From positions 709,366 through 773,365 of the forward strand of contig NZ_LMPF01000021.1 of the NCBI RefSeq assembly GCF_001424345.1: a stretch of 64,000 nt of DNA. The letters are read 5' to 3'. The stretch is from Burkholderia sp. Leaf177. Its GTDB lineage: Bacteria > Pseudomonadota > Gammaproteobacteria > Burkholderiales > Burkholderiaceae. The position numbers and the translations under genes were made by a program. Of this stretch, positions 42,493-51,828 are shown in pieces. Numbering within the stretch: the stretch's first letter is position 1; each line of letters starts with the position of its first letter. The notes beneath the pieces were generated by a model, which was not told where the DNA came from, did no database searches, and saw nothing but the letters and a program-made list of their open reading frames with translations.

Positions 42493-44457
42493 ATGCAAGA
42501 GCAGCCCAACGAAGCCAATCTGTCGCGCCGTAAAGCCCTGAAACTTCTGGTGGGCGCGCCCATGCTGCCCCTGGGCGCCTTCTCCGTCTCCACGTTGCTG
42601 GCAGGTTGCGGCGGCGGTGACGACGCGGTTGCCGGCACGTCGGCATCGTTCAAATCGGCGGCGTTTTCGTCGATGGCAGCGCCTTCTCTCACCAATCCCG
42701 CGGCCATGGCGACCACCACGGTTGCATCCACGCTGACCGTTTCCTTGAGCGACGGCAGCACGCAGGACTTCAAGCTCGCGTATCAGCCGTTCTTCGTGAC
42801 GGGCGACATGGTTCCCAACGGCAACGGCGGCACGATCCTCTCCGGCGGTTATTTCGATATCAACAATCAGCCGATCATCGACCGGTCGGTGCCGGGCAAG
42901 GAGCGCCAGTTCTTTTCGGATTGTCCGGACGGCAGCTCGCTGCTTTCCCTCGATAAACCCACGGTCGCCGGCATCAAGGGCCGAGCGGTGTTCGCCGTCG
43001 TCCAGTTCGAATACGCAACGCGCGACCAAAGCCTTGTATCGGCATACGGACAACTGCCTTCGCCCATCGCGGTATTGACGCTCGATCAGGACCAGACCAC
43101 CGGCAAGCTCACGCTCGTGAAGTATCACAACGTGGATACGTCGAAGGCGAACGGTTTGTGGATCACGTGCGGCGCGAGCCTTTCGCCGTGGAACACGCAT
43201 TTGTCGAGCGAAGAGTACGAACCGGACGCAACGACCATTTCGAGCAACGCGCAATTCAAGGCGTACAGCACGGCGCTTTACGGCGATGCAACCCGCGCCA
43301 ATCCGTACAACTACGGCCACTTGCCTGAAGTCACGGTGAACCCGGACGGCACGGGCACGATCAAGAAGCATTACTGCCTCGGGCGCATCTCGCACGAACT
43401 GGTTCAGGTGATGCCGGACAAGCGCACGGTCATGATGGGCGACGACGCCACCAACGGCGGCTTGTTCATGTTCATCGCGGATCGTGCGGAAGATTTGTCT
43501 TCCGGCACCTTGTATGTCGCGAAGTGGGCGCAGACGTCATCGGCGGGAGCGGGAGCGGCGAACCTTACGTGGATCAAGATCGGCAGCGCGACGAGCGCGG
43601 AGATCGAGTCGATGGCCTCGCGCCTGAAGGCATCGGACATCATGGATGTCGCGACCAAGGATCCGCTCGATACCAGCTTCAAGAAAATCAACTACAACGG
43701 CACGTTCAACTGGATTCGCATCAAGCCGGGCATGGAGAAGGCGGCCGCGTATCTGGAGACGCATCGCTATGCGGCGTTTATTGGCGGCAGTCTCGGTTTC
43801 ACGAAGCTGGAAGGCACGACCATCAACGCGAAGGACAAGATTGTCTACACAGCAATGTCGCGCGTCGAGAAGTCGATGGTGAAGGGCAACCCGGCATCGA
43901 CCGATGTCGCCGTGGACCGCGCCATCAGCGCCGGCGCGGTGTATGCGCTGAACCTGAAATCGGGGCAAAAGGACACGAGCGGCGCCGCGATCGACAGCGA
44001 ATGGGTTCCGGTCGATATGGCCGCGCCGTCCGCGCTCGTGGGCGAAGACCTTGCAACGCCCGATGCGTTAGGCAACACGGCGAACGCCGCGAAGATCGCG
44101 AATCCGGACAACGTGAAATTCTCGGAGAAGCTGCGCACGCTTTTCATCGGCGAAGATTCGAGCATGCACGTGAACAACTTCCTGTGGGCCTACAACGTCG
44201 ATACGAAGACCTTGTCGCGCGTGCTGTCGTGTCCGGCCGGCGCGGAATCGACAGGCCTTCATGCCGTCGATGAAATCAACGGCTGGACCTACATCATGAC
44301 CAACTTCCAGCACGCCGGCGACTGGGAAAGCCCGGTCCACGACAAGGTGAAGGCCACGCTGGACCCGCTCGTGCGGGCCAACTACAAGGACCGCTTCGGG
44401 GCCACCGTGGGGTATCTCACCGCGGACACGACCAGCATCAAGCTCGGCAAAAGTTAA
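42493..44457 (+). CDS. phoX: PhoX-family alkaline phosphatase (DUF839), Tat lipoprotein
   Basis: A 654-residue exported phosphatase that releases phosphate from organic esters outside the cytoplasm, using calcium and iron in known PhoX enzymes. A Tat motif SRRKALK is at residues 11-17, and a lipobox LAGC puts Cys39 at the N-terminus of the mature protein. Family marks are CGASLSPWNTHLSSEE, GRISHELVQV and RTVMMGDDATNGGLFMFI. A Pho box lies upstream. The stop overlaps the convergent peroxidase gene by 4 bp. Confidence 0.88.
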   Translation: MQEQPNEANLSRRKALKLLVGAPMLPLGAFSVSTLLAGCGGGDDAVAGTSASFKSAAFSSMAAPSLTNPAAMATTTVASTLTVSLSDGSTQDFKLAYQPFFVTGDMVPNGNGGTILSGGYFDINNQPIIDRSVPGKERQFFSDCPDGSSLLSLDKPTVAGIKGRAVFAVVQFEYATRDQSLVSAYGQLPSPIAVLTLDQDQTTGKLTLVKYHNVDTSKANGLWITCGASLSPWNTHLSSEEYEPDATTISSNAQFKAYSTALYGDATRANPYNYGHLPEVTVNPDGTGTIKKHYCLGRISHELVQVMPDKRTVMMGDDATNGGLFMFIADRAEDLSSGTLYVAKWAQTSSAGAGAANLTWIKIGSATSAEIESMASRLKASDIMDVATKDPLDTSFKKINYNGTFNWIRIKPGMEKAAAYLETHRYAAFIGGSLGFTKLEGTTINAKDKIVYTAMSRVEKSMVKGNPASTDVAVDRAISAGAVYALNLKSGQKDTSGAAIDSEWVPVDMAAPSALVGEDLATPDALGNTANAAKIANPDNVKFSEKLRTLFIGEDSSMHVNNFLWAYNVDTKTLSRVLSCPAGAESTGLHAVDEINGWTYIMTNFQHAGDWESPVHDKVKATLDPLVRANYKDRFGATVGYLTADTTSIKLGKS

Positions 44458-45884
44458 GAGCCTTTTCTGTAGCCGTCGTCGAGGGTATGCAGGAACGCGA
44501 TGATGTCCTTCATTTCCTGGTCCGTCATCGCGGGCTTGTCGCCGAGCTTGCGATCGAACGGTGCATCGGCTACGTCGACGTTTGCGTGGAACTGCGCCGG
44601 AAGATCGTCGTACTTGTTGACCTTGCCGTCGGCGCCCTTCGGATAGAACTTTTCCGGCGCGGTGTTGCGCTCGTTGTAGAACGCCATGACGTCGTCGAGC
44701 GAATGATAGACGCCGTTGTGGAAGAAGACCTGGCGCGTCGCCGCGTTGCGCAGCGTGGGCGTGAGGAACATGCCGCAGTACTGAGTCTGTTCCTTGATGT
44801 CGCTGCGGAAGGGGCCGCACACGCCCATGTCGAAGAACTTTGGATCGTTGTTGATTGCGAGCCTGGTGTTGCGCGGAACACCGAGTGCCTCGTATTGATA
44901 GTCGGTGAACATCGGTGGCGTGCCGTCGGAACTCGGCTTCGACAAATGGCAGCCGGCGCAGTTGGCTTTGTCGGGATCGTTGAAAAGACGCAAGCCGTGC
45001 AACTCAGCCTGTGTCAGACGCGCCTTGCCTTCGAGCCAGTAATCGTACTTGCTCGAATACGGATGGAACGCCTGCTCTTCGATCTGATAACGCGCGACCG
45101 CGAACATGGCCTCGGCGGTTGCCAGTTCCGTGCTCTTGAATATGTTCGGACCGAACAGGGTCTTGAAGTCGCCCATGTAGGCGGTGCGCTGAAGTTTGGC
45201 GGAGACCTCGTCGAGACTCGTGTTGGCCATTTCAACCGCGTTGAGCATCGGGCCCGACGCCTGTACCTGCAGCGTATCGGCGCGGCCATCCCAGAAGAAA
45301 CCGCCTTGCGGCACCATTGCGGGCGCGGCGGGCGCAGCGCCTGCGTTCTTTTGGGCGCGCGCGGTTCCGGCGGCTTGCGAGGCGAGGGCGGCGAAGTCGG
45401 GCGGCGCTTCGGCTTCGCCGGCATCCGGACCGATGCTGAAATTAGGCTGCAAATACAGGTACATCAGCGAAGGCGGAGGCCGATAACCCTGCAGCGTCAT
45501 ATGCGGTCCGCCGAGCTGCACGGACAGGTTATTGGGCGGTCCGAACGCATGATCCGGGCTGTGGCAGGAAGCGCACGATTGCGTGCCGGATGCCGACAAG
45601 GATTTATCGAAGAAAATCTTCTGGCCGAGGAGCGCGACGGCGGATAGCGGCGCGACCGGCGGACGGCTCAGCATCACCGGATTGGGATTGGCGCCTGTCA
45701 GGTCTTCCACGATATCGCCAACCCGCGCGGGCACGGTCGCCGGATAAAGCACAGCCCAGATACAGAACGCGATTGCGGCGGCGAGCGCCGCGGCGATGCA
45801 CCAGAGCAGGACGGTTTTTGCTCGCGGCAGACGGGGTTTCTGCCCGGCATTCGGCGACATGGAAGGTGTGGCGGTGTGCGACAT
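44454..45884 (-). CDS. Di-haem cytochrome c peroxidase / MauG family protein
   Basis: A 476-residue protein. One membrane segment (about residues 24-48) tethers it to the inner membrane, with the rest in the periplasm. Two haem motifs are CASCH at 104-108 and CAGCH at 309-313, spaced as in bacterial di-haem peroxidases. A Pro/Ala-rich insert lies at about 155-190. Members reduce hydrogen peroxide or oxidise protein cofactors. It lies between two phosphatase-type genes and is convergent with phoX, which may hint at a role in their maturation or phosphorus stress; this is speculative. Confidence 0.87.
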   Translation of the reverse strand: MSHTATPSMSPNAGQKPRLPRAKTVLLWCIAAALAAAIAFCIWAVLYPATVPARVGDIVEDLTGANPNPVMLSRPPVAPLSAVALLGQKIFFDKSLSASGTQSCASCHSPDHAFGPPNNLSVQLGGPHMTLQGYRPPPSLMYLYLQPNFSIGPDAGEAEAPPDFAALASQAAGTARAQKNAGAAPAAPAMVPQGGFFWDGRADTLQVQASGPMLNAVEMANTSLDEVSAKLQRTAYMGDFKTLFGPNIFKSTELATAEAMFAVARYQIEEQAFHPYSSKYDYWLEGKARLTQAELHGLRLFNDPDKANCAGCHLSKPSSDGTPPMFTDYQYEALGVPRNTRLAINNDPKFFDMGVCGPFRSDIKEQTQYCGMFLTPTLRNAATRQVFFHNGVYHSLDDVMAFYNERNTAPEKFYPKGADGKVNKYDDLPAQFHANVDVADAPFDRKLGDKPAMTDQEMKDIIAFLHTLDDGYRKGS

Positions 45885-45913
45885 GGGACCTGAGAATACG
45901 TGAAGCAGTAGTG

Positions 45914-45944
45914 AAAAAGTCGCCGCCCTTGAAGGGACGGCGAC
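45914..45944 (-). terminator. Rho-independent terminator after the phosphoesterase gene
   Basis: On the minus strand, GTCGCCG-TCCCTT pairs with AAGGGC-GGCGAC nearly perfectly, followed by TTTTT (45918 to 45914). It lies 65 bp after the stop at 46009 and before the peroxidase start, separating the two genes. A second hairpin without T-run lies at 45972-45996. Confidence 0.75.
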
Positions 45945-46008
45945 GAGGCACGAACTTGGCTAAATGCTCAAGCTCGCGTCAGACCGCGACGCGAGCCTTG
46001 ACTAACAA

Positions 46009-47694
46009 TCAGATTGCCGGAACCGATGCGACCGGCGTCCCCAGGTTCTGATCGATGAACACCTTCGGGTTGTTGCCCGCGCCGCTGAAGTTGAACATGC
46101 TCATGATGCTGCCGGCAGTTGCGTCGAACGAACCGCCGCCCAGGCGATTGCCATTGAGCCAGTTGTCTTCAATGAAGCGCGTGACCGATGCCTGGCTGAT
46201 CTGCGTGTGATCCACGAAATTCACCTTCGCCCACGGCGAGATCACGATGAACGGCGTACGCGTGCCCGGACCGCAGCGGCCATTGACCGGCGCGCCTTTC
46301 ACGCCCAGCGGAGCCGTGCCCGTGCCGCACTTGCCGGCGCCGTTCACCTGATCCGCAATGGCGTCGAACGAAGCCGACGTCGGCGTTGCATACGCGTGGT
46401 CGTACCAGCCGTCCGAGTCATCCCACGCCACGATCACAGCGGTGCTCGCCCAATCCGGCTGCTGCTGCAGGAAGTTGACGACCTTCGAGGTGAACGCCTG
46501 TTCGTCGAGCGGATCCGAGTAGCCAGCGTGGCCGTCCTGGAACGCCGGCGCCTTGATGAAGCTGACGGACGGATAGTTGCCAGCCTTGACCGATGCAAAG
46601 AAGTCATCGGTGTCGTACTGGTGGTTGGCGGGTTCCGGCGTCTTGCCATCGGCTTCGAGCGACAAGCCGATCGCCGCCTGCGAGCTCGGACGTGCGTGCG
46701 TCGGGTTGGCCGTCGAAGCGAAGTACTGGAACCAGTTGTGATGCGGCACGTAGTCGGCCGTTGCCTGACCGACCACCGGCGACAGCGTGCTGCGCTTGCA
46801 GGACGTCGTGCCGTTGCTGTTCGTGGTCGCGAGATTAAAGCCGCCCATGAAACCGCCCCACGAGATGTTCGCGGCATTCAGCAGATCGCCGATGTTCTTG
46901 CCGGCCATCAGCGCGGTGTCCGTCGTGCTCGAGCACACGTCGTTCGCCGGGTCGACGTCGTTGATCATCGTGAAGCCGCCCTGGCCGTCGTTGACGTAGT
47001 AGCCGCCGGTGTTCGTCGCGCTGACCGGACCCTGGCTCGCCTTGACGACCTGCATGCCGTTGGTCTGGCCCGAGACCACTTCCAGTGCGCCCGGCGTGGA
47101 CGGACCGTAGGTGTCCGTGTACGCGTTGTCGCTCATCGCGAAGTGCTGTGCGTAGTTCCACAAGGCGCCGACCGTATTGCCGTCGTAGTAACCCATGACC
47201 TGGCCTGCCGTACCGAACGATCCGGCGCCGCCCGCCGTGCCTTTACCCGTGAACTTCGGAAAAAGATCGGCCAGGCCGTTGTCATAAGCCTGTTGTTCCG
47301 CACGATATGCGTGGTTCTGGTCGGCCGATGCCGCTTGCGTACGGTCGAGACGGAACGGGTTTGCAGCCGCTGCGCCGTTCGCCGTGTTCGTGAAGTTCGG
47401 GTTCGCCGTCAGCAGCGCGCCGGAAAGTCCGTTCACCGTCGGCGTGCCAGCGGCGGCCGTGAACACCGGCTCGCCGGCCGGGTTCGCTGCGTTCGGGTAG
47501 GTCGCGAAGTAATGATCGAACGAAACGTTCTCGTTATAGATCACGACCACGTGCTTGATCGGGGTGGCCGTCGCGAGACGGTTCTGGATCGACTGTGACG
47601 AGTCGGGGTTGCTGTCGTTGCCGCCACCGCATGCATACAGGCCGATGGCCATTGCTGCAGTGGGTACGCCAACCAATAAGGCTCGACGAAACAT
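46009..47694 (-). CDS. Phosphoesterase, AcpA / phospholipase C superfamily, lipoprotein
   Basis: A 561-residue exported enzyme that cleaves phosphate esters. The start at 47694 follows GGAG and gives the signal MFRRALLVGVPTAAMAIGLYAC, with lipobox Cys22; a longer frame upstream is unlikely. Superfamily marks are HVVVIYNENVSFDHYF (metal-binding Glu/Asn at 54-60) and MSDNAYTDTYGPSTPGA (nucleophile Ser199/Thr200), matching AcpA-type acid phosphatases more than haemolytic PLC. A VAWDDSDGWYDH metal site occurs late. Its placement near phoX suggests phosphorus scavenging. No clear Pho box was seen before it. Confidence 0.87.
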   Translation of the reverse strand: MFRRALLVGVPTAAMAIGLYACGGGNDSNPDSSQSIQNRLATATPIKHVVVIYNENVSFDHYFATYPNAANPAGEPVFTAAAGTPTVNGLSGALLTANPNFTNTANGAAAANPFRLDRTQAASADQNHAYRAEQQAYDNGLADLFPKFTGKGTAGGAGSFGTAGQVMGYYDGNTVGALWNYAQHFAMSDNAYTDTYGPSTPGALEVVSGQTNGMQVVKASQGPVSATNTGGYYVNDGQGGFTMINDVDPANDVCSSTTDTALMAGKNIGDLLNAANISWGGFMGGFNLATTNSNGTTSCKRSTLSPVVGQATADYVPHHNWFQYFASTANPTHARPSSQAAIGLSLEADGKTPEPANHQYDTDDFFASVKAGNYPSVSFIKAPAFQDGHAGYSDPLDEQAFTSKVVNFLQQQPDWASTAVIVAWDDSDGWYDHAYATPTSASFDAIADQVNGAGKCGTGTAPLGVKGAPVNGRCGPGTRTPFIVISPWAKVNFVDHTQISQASVTRFIEDNWLNGNRLGGGSFDATAGSIMSMFNFSGAGNNPKVFIDQNLGTPVASVPAI

Positions 47695-47957
47695 GTGTGA
47701 AGCTCCGATGTCGTTTGTTGTGTGTGAAGCATGCGGCCGCGAGGCCTTTGGGGGACGAGTCCGGACTTGAAGGCCATTTTTCGTTTCCGAGCGCATTGGA
47801 ACACCTGCACATGAAGCGCAAAAGGCGCTCCGCTTTCGCCATGGTTACTTGCACATAACAGGCAGAAAGAGTCGGTAAGGACAGGTTCCAAAAAGATGAC
47901 ATCGGACACGTCGGCCAGTCATGCCAGCGTCACACGGCGCTCAGATAATTCGTTCGC

Positions 47958-47971
47958 TGTAACCGTTTTCA
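47958..47971. promoter_or_regulatory. Candidate LacI-type operator
   Basis: TGTAACCGTTTTCA has the LacI-family central CG and a TGTAAC half-site, with an imperfect second half. It lies 22 bp before the LacI-type gene and heads the transporter operon, consistent with autoregulation. Confidence 0.4.
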
Positions 47972-47992
47972 TTTCTTGGCAACCACAGGCTC

Positions 47993-49072
47993 ATGCACTC
48001 CACTATCAGGGACGTCGCCGCGCATTCCGGCGTGTCCATTGCCACCGTATCGCGCGCACTCAACACGCCGGAGCTGCTCAATGCCGAGACGCTTGCGAAG
48101 GTGCGCGAGTCCATCGAAGCGCTGGATTTCATGCCGAGCGCGCGCGGCCGGCAGCTTCGCGGCGTGCGTACGCGGCTGGTCGGCGTGGTCGTGCCGACGC
48201 TCGCGAACCCAGTGTTCGCCGAGTCGTTGCAAGGTATCGATGAAGCCGCGTGCGCAAGCGGTTATCGGCTGATGCTGATGACGACCGCGTACGACAGCGC
48301 GCGTGAGCGCCGCGCCATCGAGACCTTGCGCGAGCAACGCGTGGATGGCCTGATCGCGACCGTCGCCGACGCCGAATCCAATCCGCTGCTCGACGAACTC
48401 GACCGCATCCGGCTGCCGTACGTGCTCGCGCATAACGACACGGCTCGCCGTGCGGCGGTATCGGTGGATAACCGGCGGGCGGCGCGCGACGGCGTCAACG
48501 CGCTCTTGCAGCGCGGCCACAAACGCGTGCTGATGCTGGCCGGATCGTTCGCCGCATCCGACCGGGCGCGCTTGCGGTATCGCGGTTATGAGAACGCGAT
48601 GCTCGATGCCGGCCTCACGCCCTACGCGCCGCTCGAGATGGACTTCAACGCGGAAGAGCTGCCACCGGCGTTGCTCGCGCATCTCTCGGACCCGTTGCGC
48701 CGTCCGACCGCGCTTTTTTGCAGCAACGACCGTCTCGCGATGATCGTGATTCGCGGTCTGCGTCATGCAGGTTTGTCGGTGCCCGGCGATATCTCGGTGC
48801 TCGGTTTCGATGGCATTCCGCTTGGCGAATGGTTATCGACCGCGCTTTCGAGCGTCGCCACGCCCAATCGCGAGATTGGCCGGCATGCGTGGCGTCATCT
48901 GGCGAAGCAACTCGAGTTGCCCGATGGCGAGCCAGTTAGCGAAACCGCCAACCAGGCCGACGAACCCATTTCCTTCAAGTTGCCTCATAGCGTGCGAACC
49001 GGCGCGACCATCGCGCCATACATCGAACCCGCGGCCCGGATGGCCGCTCTCGAACCGGAGAATCCTGCATGA
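47993..49072 (+). CDS. LacI-family transcriptional regulator
   Basis: A 359-residue repressor. The N-terminal HTH is TIRDVAAHSGVSIATVSRAL at about residues 4-23 with hinge residues to about 60, followed by a periplasmic-binding-type effector domain (VGVVVPTLANPVFAESL, ISVLGFDGIPLGEWL). It is the first gene of the transporter/phosphodiesterase operon and overlaps the binding-protein gene by 4 bp (ATGA). LacI regulators usually bind sugars, so a sugar or glycerol-like moiety as effector would be consistent with the context. Confidence 0.9.
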   Translation: MHSTIRDVAAHSGVSIATVSRALNTPELLNAETLAKVRESIEALDFMPSARGRQLRGVRTRLVGVVVPTLANPVFAESLQGIDEAACASGYRLMLMTTAYDSARERRAIETLREQRVDGLIATVADAESNPLLDELDRIRLPYVLAHNDTARRAAVSVDNRRAARDGVNALLQRGHKRVLMLAGSFAASDRARLRYRGYENAMLDAGLTPYAPLEMDFNAEELPPALLAHLSDPLRRPTALFCSNDRLAMIVIRGLRHAGLSVPGDISVLGFDGIPLGEWLSTALSSVATPNREIGRHAWRHLAKQLELPDGEPVSETANQADEPISFKLPHSVRTGATIAPYIEPAARMAALEPENPA

Positions 49073-50082
49073 AAGTCCGTCAGATCCTCGCCACGTTGCT
49101 TGCAGCGACGGCTACTTTTTGCGCGGCCGGCGCGGCCTATGCCGACGGCACCGCGATCTGCTACAACTGCCCGCCGGAATGGGCGGACTGGGCGAGCCAG
49201 ATTGAAGCGATCCAGAAGCAAACGAGCATTCGCGTTCCCTTCGACAACAAGAATTCAGGACAGGCCATCGCGCAAATGATGGCCGAGCAGAAGAGCCCGA
49301 TCGCGGACGTGGTGTATCTGGGCGTGTCGTCGGCGTTCCAGGCGAAGGACAAGGATCTCGTGCAGCCTTACAAACCCGCGCACTGGAACGATATCCCCGC
49401 CGGCATGAAGGACCCGAACGGTTACTGGTTCGCTATCCACTCGGGCACGCTGGGCTTTTTCGTGAACAAGGACGCGCTCGATGGCAAACCGGTGCCGCGT
49501 TCATGGGCCGATTTGCTGAAGCCCGAATACAAGGGCATGGTCGGATACCTGGATCCGTCGTCGGCATTCGTGGGGTACGCGGGCGCCGTTGCGGTCAACC
49601 AGGCGCTCGGCGGCACGCTCGATAATTTCAAGCCCGGCCTCGACTGGTTCGCGAAGATGAAAGCCAATGCGCCGATCGTGCCGAAGCAGACTGCATACGC
49701 GCGCGTGATGTCCGGCGAGATTCCAATCCTGCTCGACTATGACTTCGATGCTTATCGTGCCAAGTACAAGGATCACGCGAACGTGGAGTTCGTGATCCCG
49801 GCAGAAGGGACCATTGTCGTGCCGTATGTGATGAGCCTCGTGAAGGGCGCGCCGCATCAGGCGAACGGCGAGAAAGTGCTTGATTTCGTGCTGTCCGATG
49901 CCGGTCAGCGTCTCTGGGCCAACGCATTCCTGCGCCCGGTTCGAGGTGGAACGCTGCCGCCCGATGTCGCCGCAAAATTCCTGCCGGCGTCCGACTATGC
50001 ACGTGCGAAGGACGTCGATTTCGCGAAGATGGCGGCCAAGCAAAGCGCGTTCGGCGAAGAATATCTTCGAGTGATGCACTGA
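49069..50082 (+). CDS. ABC importer binding protein, Fe(III)/2-AEP type
   Basis: A 337-residue protein with a Sec signal peptide of about 25 residues (cleavage after AYA). It belongs to the type 2 binding-protein group that includes Fe(III), thiamine, putrescine and 2-aminoethylphosphonate carriers: NCPPEWADWASQIEAIQKQT, PIADVVYLGVSSAFQ and ILLDYDFDAYRAKYK. The tyrosine pairs that mark iron binders are not obvious. Given the phosphodiesterase in the operon, an organophosphate ligand is more likely than iron (inference). Confidence 0.85.
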   Translation: MKVRQILATLLAATATFCAAGAAYADGTAICYNCPPEWADWASQIEAIQKQTSIRVPFDNKNSGQAIAQMMAEQKSPIADVVYLGVSSAFQAKDKDLVQPYKPAHWNDIPAGMKDPNGYWFAIHSGTLGFFVNKDALDGKPVPRSWADLLKPEYKGMVGYLDPSSAFVGYAGAVAVNQALGGTLDNFKPGLDWFAKMKANAPIVPKQTAYARVMSGEIPILLDYDFDAYRAKYKDHANVEFVIPAEGTIVVPYVMSLVKGAPHQANGEKVLDFVLSDAGQRLWANAFLRPVRGGTLPPDVAAKFLPASDYARAKDVDFAKMAAKQSAFGEEYLRVMH

Positions 50083-50091
50083 TTTTCAGCC

Positions 50092-50916
50092 ATGCAAGAT
50101 TCCACCTTCTCCACGCGCGCACGCGTCGCCTTGCTCGCGCCCGCGCTCGCCGTGTTCATCGCGTTCTGGTTGCTGCCGCTCGTTGCGTTGCTGCAGGCGA
50201 GCGCCGTGCCCAATGCGTTCACTGCGTATCGCGAGGTGCTGACGAACGCGCGCTATTTGCATAGCCTGTTTGCGACGATAGCGTTGTCGGTCGCTGTCAC
50301 GGCGGCGACGCTGGTGTTATCGACGGTGGCGGGTTTGTTCCTCGCTCGCCGCGATGTCCCCGCCAAGCGCTTGCTGGTCGCGCTGCTGACGTTTCCGCTC
50401 GCGTTTCCAGGCGTGGTGGTGGGGTTCATGGTGATCATGCTCGCGGGGCGCCAGGGTCTGATTGGCGCCATCTCCACGCGGCTGACGGGCGACCGCTGGG
50501 TGTTCGCGTATTCGCTCAGCGGCCTGTTTCTCGGCTACCTGTATTTCTCGATACCGCGCGTCATCGTGACCGTCATGGCTGCTGCAACCAAGCTCGATGC
50601 ATCGCTGGAAGAGGCAGCGCGTTCGTTGGGTGCATCGCCGTGGCGGATTTTCGCCGATGTCGTCCTGCCCGCGCTGATGCCCGCGATGATCGCGGCCGGC
50701 GCCGTGTGTTTCGCCACCGCGATGGGCGCATTCGGCACCGCGTTCACGCTTGCCACCGACCTCGACGTCCTGCCGATGACCATCTACACCGAGTTCACGC
50801 TCAACGCGAATCTGGCGACGGCGGCGGCCTTGTCGATCGTTCTCGGACTCGTGACATGGGCCGTGCTGGCCCTCGCGCGCAGTCTCACGGGCGCGACGGT
50901 CGCGGCCACTGCCTGA
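50092..50916 (+). CDS. ABC importer permease 1
   Basis: A 274-residue inner-membrane permease with six to seven hydrophobic segments, starting 10 bp after the binding-protein stop. The cytoplasmic EAA loop is LEEAARSLGASPWRIFADVV at about residues 170-189. It resembles PotB/PhnU-type permeases. It pairs with the product of 50926 and the ATPase at 51825. Confidence 0.88.
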   Translation: MQDSTFSTRARVALLAPALAVFIAFWLLPLVALLQASAVPNAFTAYREVLTNARYLHSLFATIALSVAVTAATLVLSTVAGLFLARRDVPAKRLLVALLTFPLAFPGVVVGFMVIMLAGRQGLIGAISTRLTGDRWVFAYSLSGLFLGYLYFSIPRVIVTVMAAATKLDASLEEAARSLGASPWRIFADVVLPALMPAMIAAGAVCFATAMGAFGTAFTLATDLDVLPMTIYTEFTLNANLATAAALSIVLGLVTWAVLALARSLTGATVAATA

Positions 50917-50925
50917 GGTCATGCG

Positions 50926-51828
50926 ATGCCTGAATTCATGAAGCCGCGCGGTCTGCTCGTGGCGGCGCAAACGGTGGTCACGCTCGCGCTCGTTGCGTTC
51001 ATGGTCGTGCCGGTGGTGATGTCGGTGATGGCCGGTTTGACCGTCAACTATTTCCGCGGTGTATCGAGCGGACTTACGCTCAGGTGGCTCGAACAAGTGT
51101 GGGCGATGTATCAGGGCTCTGTCTGGTTATCGATAGAAATCGCGCTCGCCACGCTCGCCATCACGCTTGCGATCGGCGTGCCCGCGGCCTACGCGCTCGC
51201 GCGCAGCAACAGCCGCTCGGCAAGGTGGATAGAAGAACTGCTGGTCTTGCCGATCGCGTTGCCGGGACTCGCCACTGCACTCGCGTTGCTATCGGTATAT
51301 GGCGGCTGGAGCGCCTTTCGGTCGAGCATGTGGTTCATCGTGGCGGGGCACGTGGTTTTCACGCTGCCGTTCATGGTGCGCTCGGTCGCGGCGGTGTGCG
51401 CCGGCACCGATTTGCGCACGATGGAAGAAGGCGCGGCGAGTCTGGGCGCGTCGTTCACGCAGCGGTTTTTTACCATCGTGTTGCCCAATGCACGGCCCGG
51501 GATCGTTGCCGGCGCTTTGGCGGTGCTGACGTTGTCTATCGGCGAATTCAATCTGACGTGGATGCTGCATACGCCCGATACCAAGACGCTGCCGGTCGGA
51601 CTCGCCGATGCGTATGCGTCGATGCGCCTTGAAATCGGCAGCGCGTACACGATACTTTTCCTGTTGATGACGCTTCCCTTGTTGATCGCGATGCAGTGGC
51701 TCGGCGTCGATCCAGCCGGCACGCAAAGCGCCCGCGCGGCGGCGAAGCGCAGACGTGCGTTGAAACGTGCGCCTGAAGTTGCCGACGCGAAATTTGTCCA
51801 AACCCCAACCGCGAAAACCGCACGATGA
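50926..51828 (+). CDS. ABC importer permease 2
   Basis: A 300-residue inner-membrane permease of the PotC/PhnV type with about six membrane segments. The EAA loop reads MEEGAASLGASFTQRFFTIV at about 166-185. A basic C-terminal tail (AKRRRALKRAPE) extends beyond the last segment. It overlaps the ATPase gene by 4 bp (ATGA). In this family the two permeases form a heterodimer. Confidence 0.88.
   Translation: MPEFMKPRGLLVAAQTVVTLALVAFMVVPVVMSVMAGLTVNYFRGVSSGLTLRWLEQVWAMYQGSVWLSIEIALATLAITLAIGVPAAYALARSNSRSARWIEELLVLPIALPGLATALALLSVYGGWSAFRSSMWFIVAGHVVFTLPFMVRSVAAVCAGTDLRTMEEGAASLGASFTQRFFTIVLPNARPGIVAGALAVLTLSIGEFNLTWMLHTPDTKTLPVGLADAYASMRLEIGSAYTILFLLMTLPLLIAMQWLGVDPAGTQSARAAAKRRRALKRAPEVADAKFVQTPTAKTAR

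Noticed and set aside
45972..45996. Second hairpin after the AcpA-like gene as a terminator
   Set aside because: A good 9-bp stem but no T-run on the relevant strand; the 45914-45944 hairpin fits better.
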